Both the position numbers and the translations under genes were made by a program. Shown here in pieces: positions 6,772 to 14,526 of a stretch of 23,116 bases of DNA. Within the stretch, counting starts at the first letter, position 1; each line of letters starts with the position of its first letter. The notes beneath the pieces are model-generated. The model was not told the DNA's origin. It worked only from the letters and a program-made list of their open reading frames with translations, and did no database searches. The DNA comes from JAUPVL01 sp964512085 (GTDB lineage Bacteria; Patescibacteriota; Saccharimonadia; CAILAD01; BJGX01): the NCBI GenBank assembly GCA_964512085.1, contig CAZEIU010000011.1:1-23116 (forward strand), written 5' to 3'.

Positions 6772-7362
6772 ATGAAAGTTTCACAAAAGACCCTATTAAT
6801 GTTTGGGCCGTTAACAATATTCGTTGAATTAGCGGGCCTTGCATTAGCAATTCATTATATTAAAAAATTTAACCCCGATATTGCATTAAGTTTATTGTCT
6901 GTAGCCCCACGACCACTTCCGCTAATATTTGGTCTGACATTAACTCTGGCTGGAGTTTTTTATTTTATTTTTTCATTTGTGCTTAGGCCATATGCCAAAA
7001 ACATACCAATTATTGCTTTCGTATCGGGTCTAATGCTGTCTCTCACTGGCTGGATAAGTTTTAGCCACAATGGTAGCACAAGAGACATTTTGCACAATAT
7101 TTGTATATATACTGCTTTAATTGGCTATAGCAGCATGATTTGGCTTATGAAAAAGCATCCCGTCAAAGCAGTGCAGCAAATTAGTAATATAACTTTTTAC
7201 TTATTAATGATTAGTATTTTGTGGGCCTCAGTTTGTATATTAGTACTAAACAGGTATATAGCTATAGCCCAATTGGTAGTTTTGCTAATAATGCAAATTT
7301 GGACAATTGTGCTGGTTTGGCACACCAGAAAACATATATACAATAAGAATCTGGCTGATTGA
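6772..7362 (+). CDS. Six-helix membrane protein, DUF998-like
   Basis: A 196-residue protein with six hydrophobic segments, roughly residues 10-28, 50-72, 78-98, 107-125, 138-158 and 162-182. The layout and the stretch FSHNGSTRDILHN between helices 3 and 4 recall DUF998/Frag1-type hexahelical proteins, but I do not recognise it with confidence. No enzymatic motif is visible. It follows the lipid kinase by 44 bp with its own extended -10 box placed 7 nt before ATG. Residues facing outside are few, so it is probably buried in the membrane. Confidence 0.65.
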   Translation: MKVSQKTLLMFGPLTIFVELAGLALAIHYIKKFNPDIALSLLSVAPRPLPLIFGLTLTLAGVFYFIFSFVLRPYAKNIPIIAFVSGLMLSLTGWISFSHNGSTRDILHNICIYTALIGYSSMIWLMKKHPVKAVQQISNITFYLLMISILWASVCILVLNRYIAIAQLVVLLIMQIWTIVLVWHTRKHIYNKNLAD

Positions 7363-7383
7363 TAAAATATAGTAATAGTATTT

Positions 7384-7399
7384 ATAACGTAAGCGTTAT
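7384..7399. promoter_or_regulatory. Perfect 16-bp dyad, candidate Crp/Fnr-type operator
   Basis: ATAACG-TAAG-CGTTAT, centred about 47 bp before the predicted transcription start of the surface-protein gene. The half TAAGCGTTATC recurs at 9607-9617, between the Crp/Fnr-like gene and the DUF1801 gene. Assignment to that regulator is inference. Confidence 0.4.
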
Positions 7400-7426
7400 C
7401 AATTAGACTTTATATAAACTTACTGT

Positions 7427-7432
7427 TATACT
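7427..7432 (+). promoter_or_regulatory. -10 box of the surface-protein gene
   Basis: TATACT, 9 nt before ATG 7442; no Shine-Dalgarno. Confidence 0.5.
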
Positions 7433-7441
7433 AAAACAAAC

Positions 7442-8914
7442 ATGAAAAAGCTTATACTTATTGTTATATCTTTTGTCTTAGTAATAAATCTACTTCTGGC
7501 AGCAAACCCCGCAAAAGCCGCTGTAAGTATTGCTATTACTTCACCTACTAATGGCTCTAGTGCTACAGGAACTAGTTTTGATGTCACCGGCACGGCTACT
7601 GCCGATAGTAAAATAACGGTAAAAGTTAATAGTGTCATTGTGGGTAGTACTATCTCAGACGGGGCCGGTAATTGGAGCGTGAATGTGTCCGGTCAATCTG
7701 CCGGCGCAAAAAATATCGAGGCAACTGTGGATAATCAAACTATGTACACGAACGTAGTGACTCCTAGCGACTTGCCGTCTTCGCACATGGCCAAGATAAA
7801 TACTATTACTGATACACAATCGACTTCTTTTAATATTATAAGTGGAGGATTACCATTTCTGGTATGGAAACCAAATAGTGATTTTACCAAAGCCTACGGC
7901 ACATCTCCATATCTGAGTAGTGCATTGGTGTGGCCTATTGATCTTGTGGGTGAGAGCGTATCGAGTTTTACTATGACCGGAACTACACCCAGAGCGGCAT
8001 CGATGGCTTTTAATGCCGATGGTACAAAAGTATATGTTGCTGATAACGAGAATGCTGTAGAGCATGTTTATAATACAGCCGATAATTCTGAGATAACAAC
8101 TATTACGATTGGTACTGCTGGAGTAAGTCACCCGCACGGAACTATTCATAGGCCTGGAACGAATGAAATATGGGAGACAAATGGCGGAGATAATGAAATC
8201 TCTAAGATAGATACAGTTAGCGACACTGTTACTGCTACATATAGTGGTTTTACGAGCCCAAATTCTACTGCTTTTAATGCTGATGGCAGTTTATTGTATG
8301 TAAGCAATGGCGATACGGCAACTGCAGGTATCGCAATTGTAAATCCTGACACCGGAGCTATAGTAGGCAACTTAGATTCCTCTATTGATAGTCAACCCGA
8401 ATTTATGTTGCTAAACTCATCAGGTACTAGGCTTTATACATCTTATCCGGGGAGTAATATTGTAGAAGTTTTCGATACTGCATCAAAAGCTCTGGTAGAT
8501 ACAATTACAGTAGGGACTGGACCATGGGGAATGGCTCTAACCTCTGATGATAGTAAATTGTATGTCGCCAACCCAAATCTTTTAGGTGGTCTAAACGGCA
8601 CGACTGTATCGGTTGTCGATACCTCAAATAATACAGTTTCTAAGACTATAAATATGGACGGTGGGCCGTTCTTTATTCATGCCGCTCCGGCTGAGACTGC
8701 AACTGGCTCTATAAGTTTTACCCTCATAGCTAGCGATAATAATGGTAACATTTCAAATAATAATATAACCAACTCTAGCTCAAATAATGATAGTTTGGCT
8801 AGTACTGGTGTCGACAAGAACAAATTGTTATTTGTATCATTCTTGCTTATTGGTTTAGGTTTTGGCTATATTTTTATGGCTATGCGAAAGTTAAACCAAA
8901 AAAGAACTAAATAA
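7442..8914 (+). CDS. Secreted, surface-anchored beta-propeller protein with LASTG sorting signal
   Basis: A 490-residue cell-surface protein. Residues 1-26 form a Sec signal peptide (basic start, long hydrophobic core, AKA before Ala27). Residues 27-110 fit a bacterial Ig-like fold (ITSPTNG..., DGAGNWSVNV). Residues about 115-425 carry repeated YVTN-type propeller blades with signatures such as AFNADGTKVYVADN, AFNADGSLLYVSN and LTSDDSKLYVANP. A Ser/Asn-rich linker leads to LASTG (452-456), a hydrophobic stretch and a KRTK tail, which is a cell-wall sorting signal of the LAxTG type handled by class E sortases. No sortase lies in the window. The likely role is adhesion or binding at the surface. 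The gene converges with the Crp/Fnr-like gene (9 bp apart). Confidence 0.85.
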   Translation: MKKLILIVISFVLVINLLLAANPAKAAVSIAITSPTNGSSATGTSFDVTGTATADSKITVKVNSVIVGSTISDGAGNWSVNVSGQSAGAKNIEATVDNQTMYTNVVTPSDLPSSHMAKINTITDTQSTSFNIISGGLPFLVWKPNSDFTKAYGTSPYLSSALVWPIDLVGESVSSFTMTGTTPRAASMAFNADGTKVYVADNENAVEHVYNTADNSEITTITIGTAGVSHPHGTIHRPGTNEIWETNGGDNEISKIDTVSDTVTATYSGFTSPNSTAFNADGSLLYVSNGDTATAGIAIVNPDTGAIVGNLDSSIDSQPEFMLLNSSGTRLYTSYPGSNIVEVFDTASKALVDTITVGTGPWGMALTSDDSKLYVANPNLLGGLNGTTVSVVDTSNNTVSKTINMDGGPFFIHAAPAETATGSISFTLIASDNNGNISNNNITNSSSNNDSLASTGVDKNKLLFVSFLLIGLGFGYIFMAMRKLNQKRTK

Positions 8915-8923
8915 CCGTAGTCC

Positions 8924-9568
8924 TTATTTACTTTGAGTTAATTCAGTTACCTTCGCTTTATTTATAAGATAAAAAGATTTGTTAAGTGACTTAATAACGC
9001 CATCGTCTTCTAATTGCTTTAATTCTTTGGCGGCTGTTTCTCTAGTAAGGCCCAAGGCATCGGCAAATTCAGCTTGGGTGAGAGGAAATATAGTTTTTAC
9101 CCAATGTCTTTTATCGGTAGGCAGAGAAACTCTTTCTACCATGTACCGAAACATGTAGAGGAGCTTATCGATTGCTTTAGGCTGAATTAGAGTTTCTATT
9201 CTGTACTTTGCAGCCTGCATGTGATTGTCTTGCACTAGCAATAACTCATATAATGCCTCAGGATTACTCATGAGTAGTCGTGGAAATTCTCTTCTGTCGG
9301 CGATAGCACACACTACATCAGTGTAGGCCTTATAGTAGTAATTGACTGGTACGCTCGGTGAAATAAGCCAGTTATTGGGCACCAATTCATATTCTTTGGC
9401 AGAAATTATACGGCGCTCTATGCCATTATGGTCGCAAGAGTAAGTGTTTATTACGCCACTTAATGGGATTAATCCAAATTTTGGAGTATCACCGGGTTTA
9501 AATATTACATCTCCTGCCCTATAAGATTTAACTGGCAATTGTTTAAGAATTGGTTCTAATCTCAACAT
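8924..9568 (-). CDS. Crp/Fnr-family transcriptional regulator
   Basis: A 214-residue regulator. Residues 1-120 fit the cyclic-nucleotide-binding fold (SYRAGDVIFKPGDTPKFGLIPLSGVINTY). Residues about 125-150 are the dimer helix. Residues 162-185 (PLTQAEFADALGLTRETAAKELKQL) are the winged helix-turn-helix with the RE...K recognition pattern. The phosphate-binding cassette (FGE...RxA) of cAMP receptors is absent, and no Cys cluster like that of Fnr exists, so the ligand is unknown. On the minus strand TATAAT lies 6 nt before the ATG, so it is probably leaderless. A dyad-like site lies midway between this gene and the divergent DUF1801 gene, suggesting autoregulation. Confidence 0.88.
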   Translation of the reverse strand: MLRLEPILKQLPVKSYRAGDVIFKPGDTPKFGLIPLSGVINTYSCDHNGIERRIISAKEYELVPNNWLISPSVPVNYYYKAYTDVVCAIADRREFPRLLMSNPEALYELLLVQDNHMQAAKYRIETLIQPKAIDKLLYMFRYMVERVSLPTDKRHWVKTIFPLTQAEFADALGLTRETAAKELKQLEDDGVIKSLNKSFYLINKAKVTELTQSK

Positions 9569-9574
9569 ATCGAT

Positions 9575-9580
9575 ATTATA
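9575..9580 (-). promoter_or_regulatory. -10 box of the Crp/Fnr-like gene
   Basis: TATAAT on the minus strand, 6 nt from ATG 9568; no Shine-Dalgarno. Confidence 0.55.
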
Positions 9581-9600
9581 CTATTTGATTTTATTTAATA

Positions 9601-9616
9601 AAAACATAAGCGTTAT
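9601..9616. promoter_or_regulatory. Imperfect dyad between divergent promoters, candidate Crp/Fnr operator
   Basis: AAAACA-TAAG-CGTTAT: the right half equals that of the perfect dyad at 7384-7399, and the left half matches at 4 of 6 positions. Its centre lies about 41 bp from the predicted start site of the regulator gene and about 42 bp from that of the DUF1801 gene, the distance typical of Crp/Fnr class II sites. Confidence 0.35.
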
Positions 9617-9638
9617 CTAAGCAGATGATATACTTATA

Positions 9639-9644
9639 TATAAT
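9639..9644 (+). promoter_or_regulatory. -10 box of the DUF1801/ABC operon
   Basis: TATAAT, 11 nt before ATG 9656. An in-frame ATG at 9647 is only 2 nt from the box and therefore less likely to be used. Confidence 0.5.
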
Positions 9645-9655
9645 GGATGTATAAA

Positions 9656-10033
9656 ATGACAAAGATAGATAACTACTTAGCAGAAGTTCATCCTCCACAA
9701 AGAAAAGAACTTGAGCGAATAAGAAAAATCATAAAACAATCTGTACCTGATACTGAGGAAACAATAAGCTATGGTATGCCTACATTAAAGTATAAAAGCA
9801 AAAATCTTATTCACTTTGCCGTGTTTAAAGACCACATGAGTATTTTCCCAGGATCTCACGCTATTGAAGTCGTTAAACCCAAACTAAAAGACTATAAGAT
9901 ATCGAAAGGAACAGTCCAGTTTACTCTCGACAATCCCTTGAAAGAAGCCTTATTGAAAGAATTGATTAAAGTAAGGCTATATGACATCGATAATACCAAT
10001 AATCTAGTTTCAGCTGTGCTAGAATTTAAGTAA
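9656..10033 (+). CDS. DUF1801-family protein (YdhG-like)
   Basis: A 125-residue soluble protein. The hallmarks of DUF1801 are visible: IDNYLAEVHPPQRKELERIRKIIKQSVPDTEETISYGMPTLKYK, then FAVFKDHMSIFPGSHAIE and the end GTVQFTLDNPLKEALLKELIKVR. A Bacillus member has been called an iron chaperone (frataxin-like), but most are uncharacterised. The stop overlaps the start of the ABC ATPase gene by one base, so it leads a three-gene operon with the exporter. The start at 9656 is preferred from the position of the TATAAT box. Confidence 0.85.
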   Translation: MTKIDNYLAEVHPPQRKELERIRKIIKQSVPDTEETISYGMPTLKYKSKNLIHFAVFKDHMSIFPGSHAIEVVKPKLKDYKISKGTVQFTLDNPLKEALLKELIKVRLYDIDNTNNLVSAVLEFK

Positions 10034-10914
10034 TGAATGCAATAAATATTACTAACCTAACTAAGAGATATGGCAATTTTACAGCCGTAGATAATATTAG
10101 CCTTAATATAGAAGAGGGAGACTTTTTTGGTTTTATTGGTCCAAATGGGGCTGGTAAAACTACTACTATTAAGTCAATGCTGGGGTTATTAAAAATCAAT
10201 GCCGGCAATGTAGAGCTAATGGGCGAAGATATTAATAAAAATAATTTTCAATCACAAATTGGCTTAGTACCTGGCGAAGCAAATTTGTATGGCGATTTAA
10301 GGGTCAAAGAGCAAATTAGCTATTTTGCAAACTACTATAAATCTATAGACAAAGATTATTTAGCTAAGTTAAAACAAATATTTGAAATCAATGATAACAA
10401 AAGAATTTCGAGTTTGTCGCTGGGTAACAAAAAGAAGGTAGCCATTGTCTGTGCTCTTATGCATCAGCCAAAACTACTAGTTTTCGATGAAGTATCAAAT
10501 AGCTTAGATCCGTTGATGCAAAAAATACTTTTTGATGAACTCTCACGATTAAATCGCTTAGGTACAACTATATTCTTCTCTAGCCATAATCTAGAAGAGG
10601 TACAAACATATTGCAAAAACGTGGCTGTAATAAGACAAGGCAAAATTATCAAAAAAGATAATGTTAAAAAAATTATTGCTAGTGTTGGTTTGCAAGTTAC
10701 TATTAAAACAAAGACTAAAATTGATAAATCATTCTTTGCAAAACACGAGATAGATCACAAGCAACTTAACAAAGATACGGTCTCTTTTATTTATAAAGGC
10801 GACATCAATGAGTTGGTCAGATATGTAAGTAGTTATAAGCTAGAATCGATAAGGATTGCAGACGTCAAACTCGAAGACATATTTGGTGAATTCTATGAAG
10901 AAGGTGAGATGTGA
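10033..10914 (+). CDS. ABC transporter ATP-binding protein (exporter type)
   Basis: A 293-residue ATPase subunit. Walker A is GPNGAGKTT (36-44); the signature is LSLGN (128-132, in place of LSGGQ); Walker B is LLVFDE (148-153) with the catalytic Glu and the D-loop SLD; the switch His is H185 in SSHNLEEV. A C-terminal extension of about 80 residues follows the ATPase core, as in BcrA/CcmA-type drug or lipid exporters. It overlaps the gene before it by one base and the permease after it by four. The G-to-L change in the signature motif is a mild departure, not a loss of key residues. Confidence 0.92.
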   Translation: MNAINITNLTKRYGNFTAVDNISLNIEEGDFFGFIGPNGAGKTTTIKSMLGLLKINAGNVELMGEDINKNNFQSQIGLVPGEANLYGDLRVKEQISYFANYYKSIDKDYLAKLKQIFEINDNKRISSLSLGNKKKVAIVCALMHQPKLLVFDEVSNSLDPLMQKILFDELSRLNRLGTTIFFSSHNLEEVQTYCKNVAVIRQGKIIKKDNVKKIIASVGLQVTIKTKTKIDKSFFAKHEIDHKQLNKDTVSFIYKGDINELVRYVSSYKLESIRIADVKLEDIFGEFYEEGEM

Positions 10915-11747
10915 AAAGTAGCATGAATCTATTTAAATTTGAGCTTAAGCAAAACCTAAAAGGATTTTTGATATGGTTTGTAATTCTCTCTGTACTTATT
11001 TTCGCTTTAATGAGCATGTTTCCAACCTTTAGATCGAGCGACTATTTAGAGCTTATTAATGCCAAAATTAACGCTATTCCTAAGGGCTTGGGCACAGCAT
11101 TTGGACTCAATGGCTCGGTTGCCGGAGTGAGTTTTCAAGATATTGTTTTTTGGTTTGGATATATGTCGCAGTATTTTGTAATTGCCGTAATTATTTACTC
11201 TATTAACTTAGGATCAAATATTGTTTCGAAAGAGAATGAAGAAAAGCATATTGATTATTTGGCTACCAAACCAATAAGTCGAACCAAGATAATACTTGTA
11301 AAATACAAAGTATTAATAGTGTATCTATTCTTTATGTCGCTAGGGTTGTTTTTAGCAGGATATTTCTCGATATTAATATTTAACTCTGCACATCAACCAT
11401 ATGTTGCAAATCTAGCAAGGCTATACATAAAAGTATTTTTTGAGTACTTAATATTCGGTAGTATTGCTTTTGCCTTGTCGGCAGCCTCCAAAAAAACATC
11501 TAAGACCTCTATTTTGGTAGTAGGTATATTTTTTGGCAGCTTTATGCTCGGTATAGTTTCTCAGCTTCAAGATCGTTTAAGCAAATTAATATGGTTTTCG
11601 CCATACTTTGTTTTTCAGACAGATTCGGCTGGCTATAAGTTTAGCAACTCTGACTATCGTTATATGGCAATACTTTTGATGTTGAGCGGTTTAATGGTGG
11701 CCGTCGGTGCTTGGCGATATGCCAACAAAGACCTTAGCCTTTCTTAA
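10911..11747 (+). CDS. ABC-2-type transporter permease
   Basis: A 278-residue membrane subunit with six hydrophobic segments, starting after FKFELKQNLKGFLIW, an amphipathic N-terminus typical of ABC-2 permeases. The motif SKENEEKHIDYLATKPISRTKIILVKY between helices 2 and 3 is the usual coupling-helix region of BcrB/NatB-like permeases. The start is a GTG that overlaps the ATPase stop (GTGA), preceded by AAGGTGAG; an ATG four codons later is the alternative. With the ATPase it should form a homodimeric or 2+2 exporter; the cargo is unknown. Confidence 0.88.
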   Translation: MKSSMNLFKFELKQNLKGFLIWFVILSVLIFALMSMFPTFRSSDYLELINAKINAIPKGLGTAFGLNGSVAGVSFQDIVFWFGYMSQYFVIAVIIYSINLGSNIVSKENEEKHIDYLATKPISRTKIILVKYKVLIVYLFFMSLGLFLAGYFSILIFNSAHQPYVANLARLYIKVFFEYLIFGSIAFALSAASKKTSKTSILVVGIFFGSFMLGIVSQLQDRLSKLIWFSPYFVFQTDSAGYKFSNSDYRYMAILLMLSGLMVAVGAWRYANKDLSLS

Positions 11748-11775
11748 CTATCAATTACCTATATAGATGATAATC

Positions 11776-11784
11776 TGCTAAAAT
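11776..11784 (+). promoter_or_regulatory. Extended -10 box of the decarboxylase gene
   Basis: TGCTAAAAT, 6 nt before ATG 11791; no Shine-Dalgarno. Same arrangement as at 6756 and 16617. Confidence 0.55.
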
Positions 11785-11790
11785 AGCCAA

Positions 11791-13026
11791 ATGAAAAAAT
11801 TACCATTTAGCAAAAAAACAGTTCAGTCCATCATCGAAAAATATCCTACACCTGTCTATATATATGATGAGCAGGGAATAATTAACACTTGCCAGAACCT
11901 CAACTCAACTTTTAGTTGGGCTAATGGTTTTAAGAACTATTTTGCTGTCAAAGCTTTGCCCAACCCTGAGATTCTAAAACTTGTAAAATCTCAAGGCATG
12001 GGAGTTGATTGTAGCTCAATGGCCGAGCTTGTACTTGCTGAAAAAGCGGGCTTTAGAGGTAACCAAATAATGTTTACCAGCAATGATACTCCGGCCGAAG
12101 AATTTAAAAAGGCTTATGAACTTGGCGCCATTATTAATTTAGACGATATAACACACATTGATTTTTTAGAAGATACTATCGGCAAAATGCCTACAAAAAT
12201 TTGTTTTCGATACAATCCAGGCTCTGAACGTACCGGCAATGTACTTATTGGTAACCCAGCAGAGGCCAAATATGGACTCACTAGAGAACAATTGTTTAAA
12301 GCCTACAAAATTGCCAAGAATAAGGGTGTAGAGAGCTTTGGTATTCACACTATGATAGCCAGCAATGAGCTAGATATAGGATATTTTGTGGAGACAGCTC
12401 GAATGATGTTTGAGCTCGCAATTGAATTAAAACAAAAGCTTGGTATTGAGCTAGATTTTATTAACCTTGGTGGAGGTATTGGTATACCATATTTACCCGA
12501 GCAAGAACCTGTAGATATTGCCAAACTTTCAAAAGAGGTAGAACGAGTTTATAGTGAAATGCTAAGTGAACACCAGCTATCTCCGAGTTTGTTTTTTGAA
12601 CTTGGCCGTTATATTACTGGCCCACACGGTTATTTGGTGAGCACGGTTATTCACAAAAAAAATACTTATAGAGAATACATAGGCTTAGATGCCAATATGG
12701 CTAATTTAATGCGTCCCGGCATGTATGGCGCATACCATCACATTACCGTACTAGGCAAAGAGAAAAAAAGACAAAACCATACATATGATGTTACGGGCTC
12801 TCTTTGTGAGAACAATGATAAGTTTGCTATCGCTAGAATATTGCCCAAAGTAGAAATTGGTGATGTTGTGTTGATACACGATGCTGGAGCCCATGGCCAC
12901 AGTATGGGCTTTAACTACAATGGAACTTTGCGTTCGGCCGAGTTATTGCTCAAAAAAGATGGCAGTGTAAAGAAAATACGTCGCGCCGAAACACTCGACG
13001 ACTACTTTGCAACACTTAGGTTTTAA
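11791..13026 (+). CDS. lysA: Diaminopimelate decarboxylase-like PLP enzyme
   Basis: A 411-residue fold-type III PLP decarboxylase. The PLP lysine lies in YFAVKALPNP (about residue 54). The glycine-rich phosphate loop is NLGGGIGIPY, the substrate/PLP arginine motif is ELGRYITGP, and the active-site cysteine from the partner subunit is in GSLCENNDKF. The stretch MGVDCSSMAELVLAEKAGF...IMFTSNDTP matches the LysA branch rather than ornithine or carboxynorspermidine decarboxylases. The reaction would be meso-diaminopimelate to lysine. No other lysine gene is in the window, so the enzyme could serve a salvage or cell-wall step, or act on another diamino acid. A 52-codon gene follows after 6 nt and is probably co-transcribed. 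Confidence 0.8.
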   Translation: MKKLPFSKKTVQSIIEKYPTPVYIYDEQGIINTCQNLNSTFSWANGFKNYFAVKALPNPEILKLVKSQGMGVDCSSMAELVLAEKAGFRGNQIMFTSNDTPAEEFKKAYELGAIINLDDITHIDFLEDTIGKMPTKICFRYNPGSERTGNVLIGNPAEAKYGLTREQLFKAYKIAKNKGVESFGIHTMIASNELDIGYFVETARMMFELAIELKQKLGIELDFINLGGGIGIPYLPEQEPVDIAKLSKEVERVYSEMLSEHQLSPSLFFELGRYITGPHGYLVSTVIHKKNTYREYIGLDANMANLMRPGMYGAYHHITVLGKEKKRQNHTYDVTGSLCENNDKFAIARILPKVEIGDVVLIHDAGAHGHSMGFNYNGTLRSAELLLKKDGSVKKIRRAETLDDYFATLRF

Positions 13027-13032
13027 TTGGCT

Positions 13033-13191
13033 ATGGCTATAAAACCCAAATGTGACATGTGTAATAAGGAGCTTGATGATTTTGGCGCAATTATCCTAAG
13101 CCCACCCAATGCAGATAGCCAAGTGCAAAAATACCATATTTGTAAGGATTGTTATAAAGAAATTGAAGTAAGCTTATTAAACAATATATAG
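13033..13191 (+). CDS. Small zinc-ribbon-like protein
   Basis: A 52-residue frame, MAIKPKCDMCNKELDDFG... to ...YHICKDCYKEIEVSLLNNI. Two Cys pairs, CDMC (7-10) and CKDC (37-40), are spaced as in small treble-clef or zinc-ribbon modules, so a structural zinc is likely. The N-terminal Cys pair is followed by a strand-rich stretch and the C-terminal one by a helix. It starts 6 nt after the decarboxylase stop without a Shine-Dalgarno, so translation is likely coupled. I do not recognise the family; function unknown. Its cysteine pattern argues against a chance frame. Confidence 0.6.
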   Translation: MAIKPKCDMCNKELDDFGAIILSPPNADSQVQKYHICKDCYKEIEVSLLNNI

Positions 13192-13216
13192 CAGCAACTC
13201 TTACTGCTTTTATAGA

Positions 13217-13245
13217 TTGACCAAAAAGCCCAATTATGCTATCGT
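13217..13245 (+). promoter_or_regulatory. Sigma-70-type promoter of the 403-aa protein gene
   Basis: TTGACC (13217-13222), a 17-nt spacer and TATCGT (13240-13245) with TG one base upstream (TGC). Predicted start near 13251, leaving a leader of about 55 nt. It is one of the few promoters here with a good -35 box. Confidence 0.6.
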
Positions 13246-13252
13246 AGGGTAG

Positions 13253-13275
13253 TTTTAGGAGGACTTCTCCTAAAA
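13253..13275 (+). promoter_or_regulatory. Leader hairpin holding an AGGAGG sequence
   Basis: Perfect 9-bp stem TTTTAGGAG (13253-13261) with CTCCTAAAA (13267-13275), loop GACTT. AGGAGG (13257-13262) is buried in the stem, while the working Shine-Dalgarno GAGGTGAT (13295-13302) lies further down, 5 nt before TTG 13308. The hairpin starts within 2 nt of the predicted 5' end, so it may protect the mRNA or act as a regulatory leader. Confidence 0.5.
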
Positions 13276-13307
13276 AGTGATCCTCGACCAAAGTGAGGTG
13301 ATTTAAG

Positions 13308-14519
13308 TTGTCTACTGCCGTAGATGAATCTATTCCTACCGATGAAGCACAACCAGACGATCCTTTTCATATTGTAGTTAGCGATAACGGTAATGGGCCG
13401 TATGCCAAGGTTGGTATTTGTGTTAATAAGCCCCTTGCTGATTTTCTTACCAGCAATAAAATTACCGATGCTCACTTATTGATCGTACTTCGCAAGGGTG
13501 ATCTTGAGCTCGAGCGATATGTCGTATCAATCGCCAAGGGGTTTGCTCCTGTTACTTTTACAAAGTCTGGTGAAATTACTGTAGATATTATGGTAGTTTA
13601 TCCAGATAACGATACGCCAGTGTATAGAATGATGCAACTGTTCGAAGAGCGTAACCGGTCAAACTATTACCGATTTAGAGTCTATACAGGCTATGATGGT
13701 GAAATTTATGATTATTGGCACGAAGACCTGTCGCGTAGTAGGAGATCTAGATTCGTCACGGCTCGCCGTTATGATCATGTAGCTACACATAAATTTGTTG
13801 TACTCCAAGATAACTTTGCCAAGCCGCCCCGTCCTATTACTCAGAGCTTTCTTTCTGTCTATTACAATCCAGATGAGTACGATCAGTGTGACGTGAGAGG
13901 TAAAATCATTAAGAGCTCAGTTAAAACAATCTTTATGTTGCCACTGCACTATCTGTTTAAGTTTATTGGCGTTGTTCTATTCTCAATTACTGGCTTTATT
14001 TACGGCTTACAGTACAAAGAGGCACTCAAGCCTTACCGGCACGGCTCGTTTAGTGCAGTATTTGGTGGTGTAAAACCACACTCTGCTTGGTACTACAAAA
14101 AAGACAACTACGATTGCGATGTGCTTCGGCCAGAGGCTTGGGTTGTGCCATTTACTATTTCACTAATCTTGTTATTTGTTTTTAGCATGGTTGGCCTCTT
14201 GAGTGGTAGCATTTGGTACGCGCTGTTCACAGTAGGTATTGTTCTGGGTTTAATTGTTTTGTTTGTAGGTGGCGCAATGATTATCGATGCAATATCTGGT
14301 TCGAAGTTCCGCGATAATCGTAAGGTTGCTCGCGCAGCTAAGCAAGAAGCTCGCAAGGCAGAAGAAAGCAAGTATCTTGCCAGTCTACTAGAAGAGATTA
14401 GTTGTAATACTACTGGAGAACCTATGACTATTGAGCGCCTAGTGGAGCGCCGAAAGCATGCTCCTACCGTTGTGTTTAGAAATCTCAAAGAAAAGGTTTG
14501 CTTGCCTTACGAGAAGTAA
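13308..14519 (+). CDS. Unrecognised 403-residue membrane protein
   Basis: I do not recognise this protein. A polar N-terminal region of about 200 residues (mixed strand and helix, rich in Arg, Tyr and Asp; no signal peptide) precedes three hydrophobic segments at about 207-234, 277-299 and 303-328. A charged, probably coiled helix (335-366, ARAAKQEARKAEESKYLASLLEEI) and a basic tail follow. The start is TTG behind GAGGTGAT, an almost full match to the 16S 3' end. Arg codons are mostly CGN (about 20 against 8 AGR), more biased than in neighbouring genes. Own promoter, leader hairpin and strong terminator make it a self-contained, probably well-expressed unit. Topology suggests a large cytosolic head on a membrane anchor. 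Confidence 0.75.
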   Translation: MSTAVDESIPTDEAQPDDPFHIVVSDNGNGPYAKVGICVNKPLADFLTSNKITDAHLLIVLRKGDLELERYVVSIAKGFAPVTFTKSGEITVDIMVVYPDNDTPVYRMMQLFEERNRSNYYRFRVYTGYDGEIYDYWHEDLSRSRRSRFVTARRYDHVATHKFVVLQDNFAKPPRPITQSFLSVYYNPDEYDQCDVRGKIIKSSVKTIFMLPLHYLFKFIGVVLFSITGFIYGLQYKEALKPYRHGSFSAVFGGVKPHSAWYYKKDNYDCDVLRPEAWVVPFTISLILLFVFSMVGLLSGSIWYALFTVGIVLGLIVLFVGGAMIIDAISGSKFRDNRKVARAAKQEARKAEESKYLASLLEEISCNTTGEPMTIERLVERRKHAPTVVFRNLKEKVCLPYEK

Positions 14520-14526
14520 ATTATTG

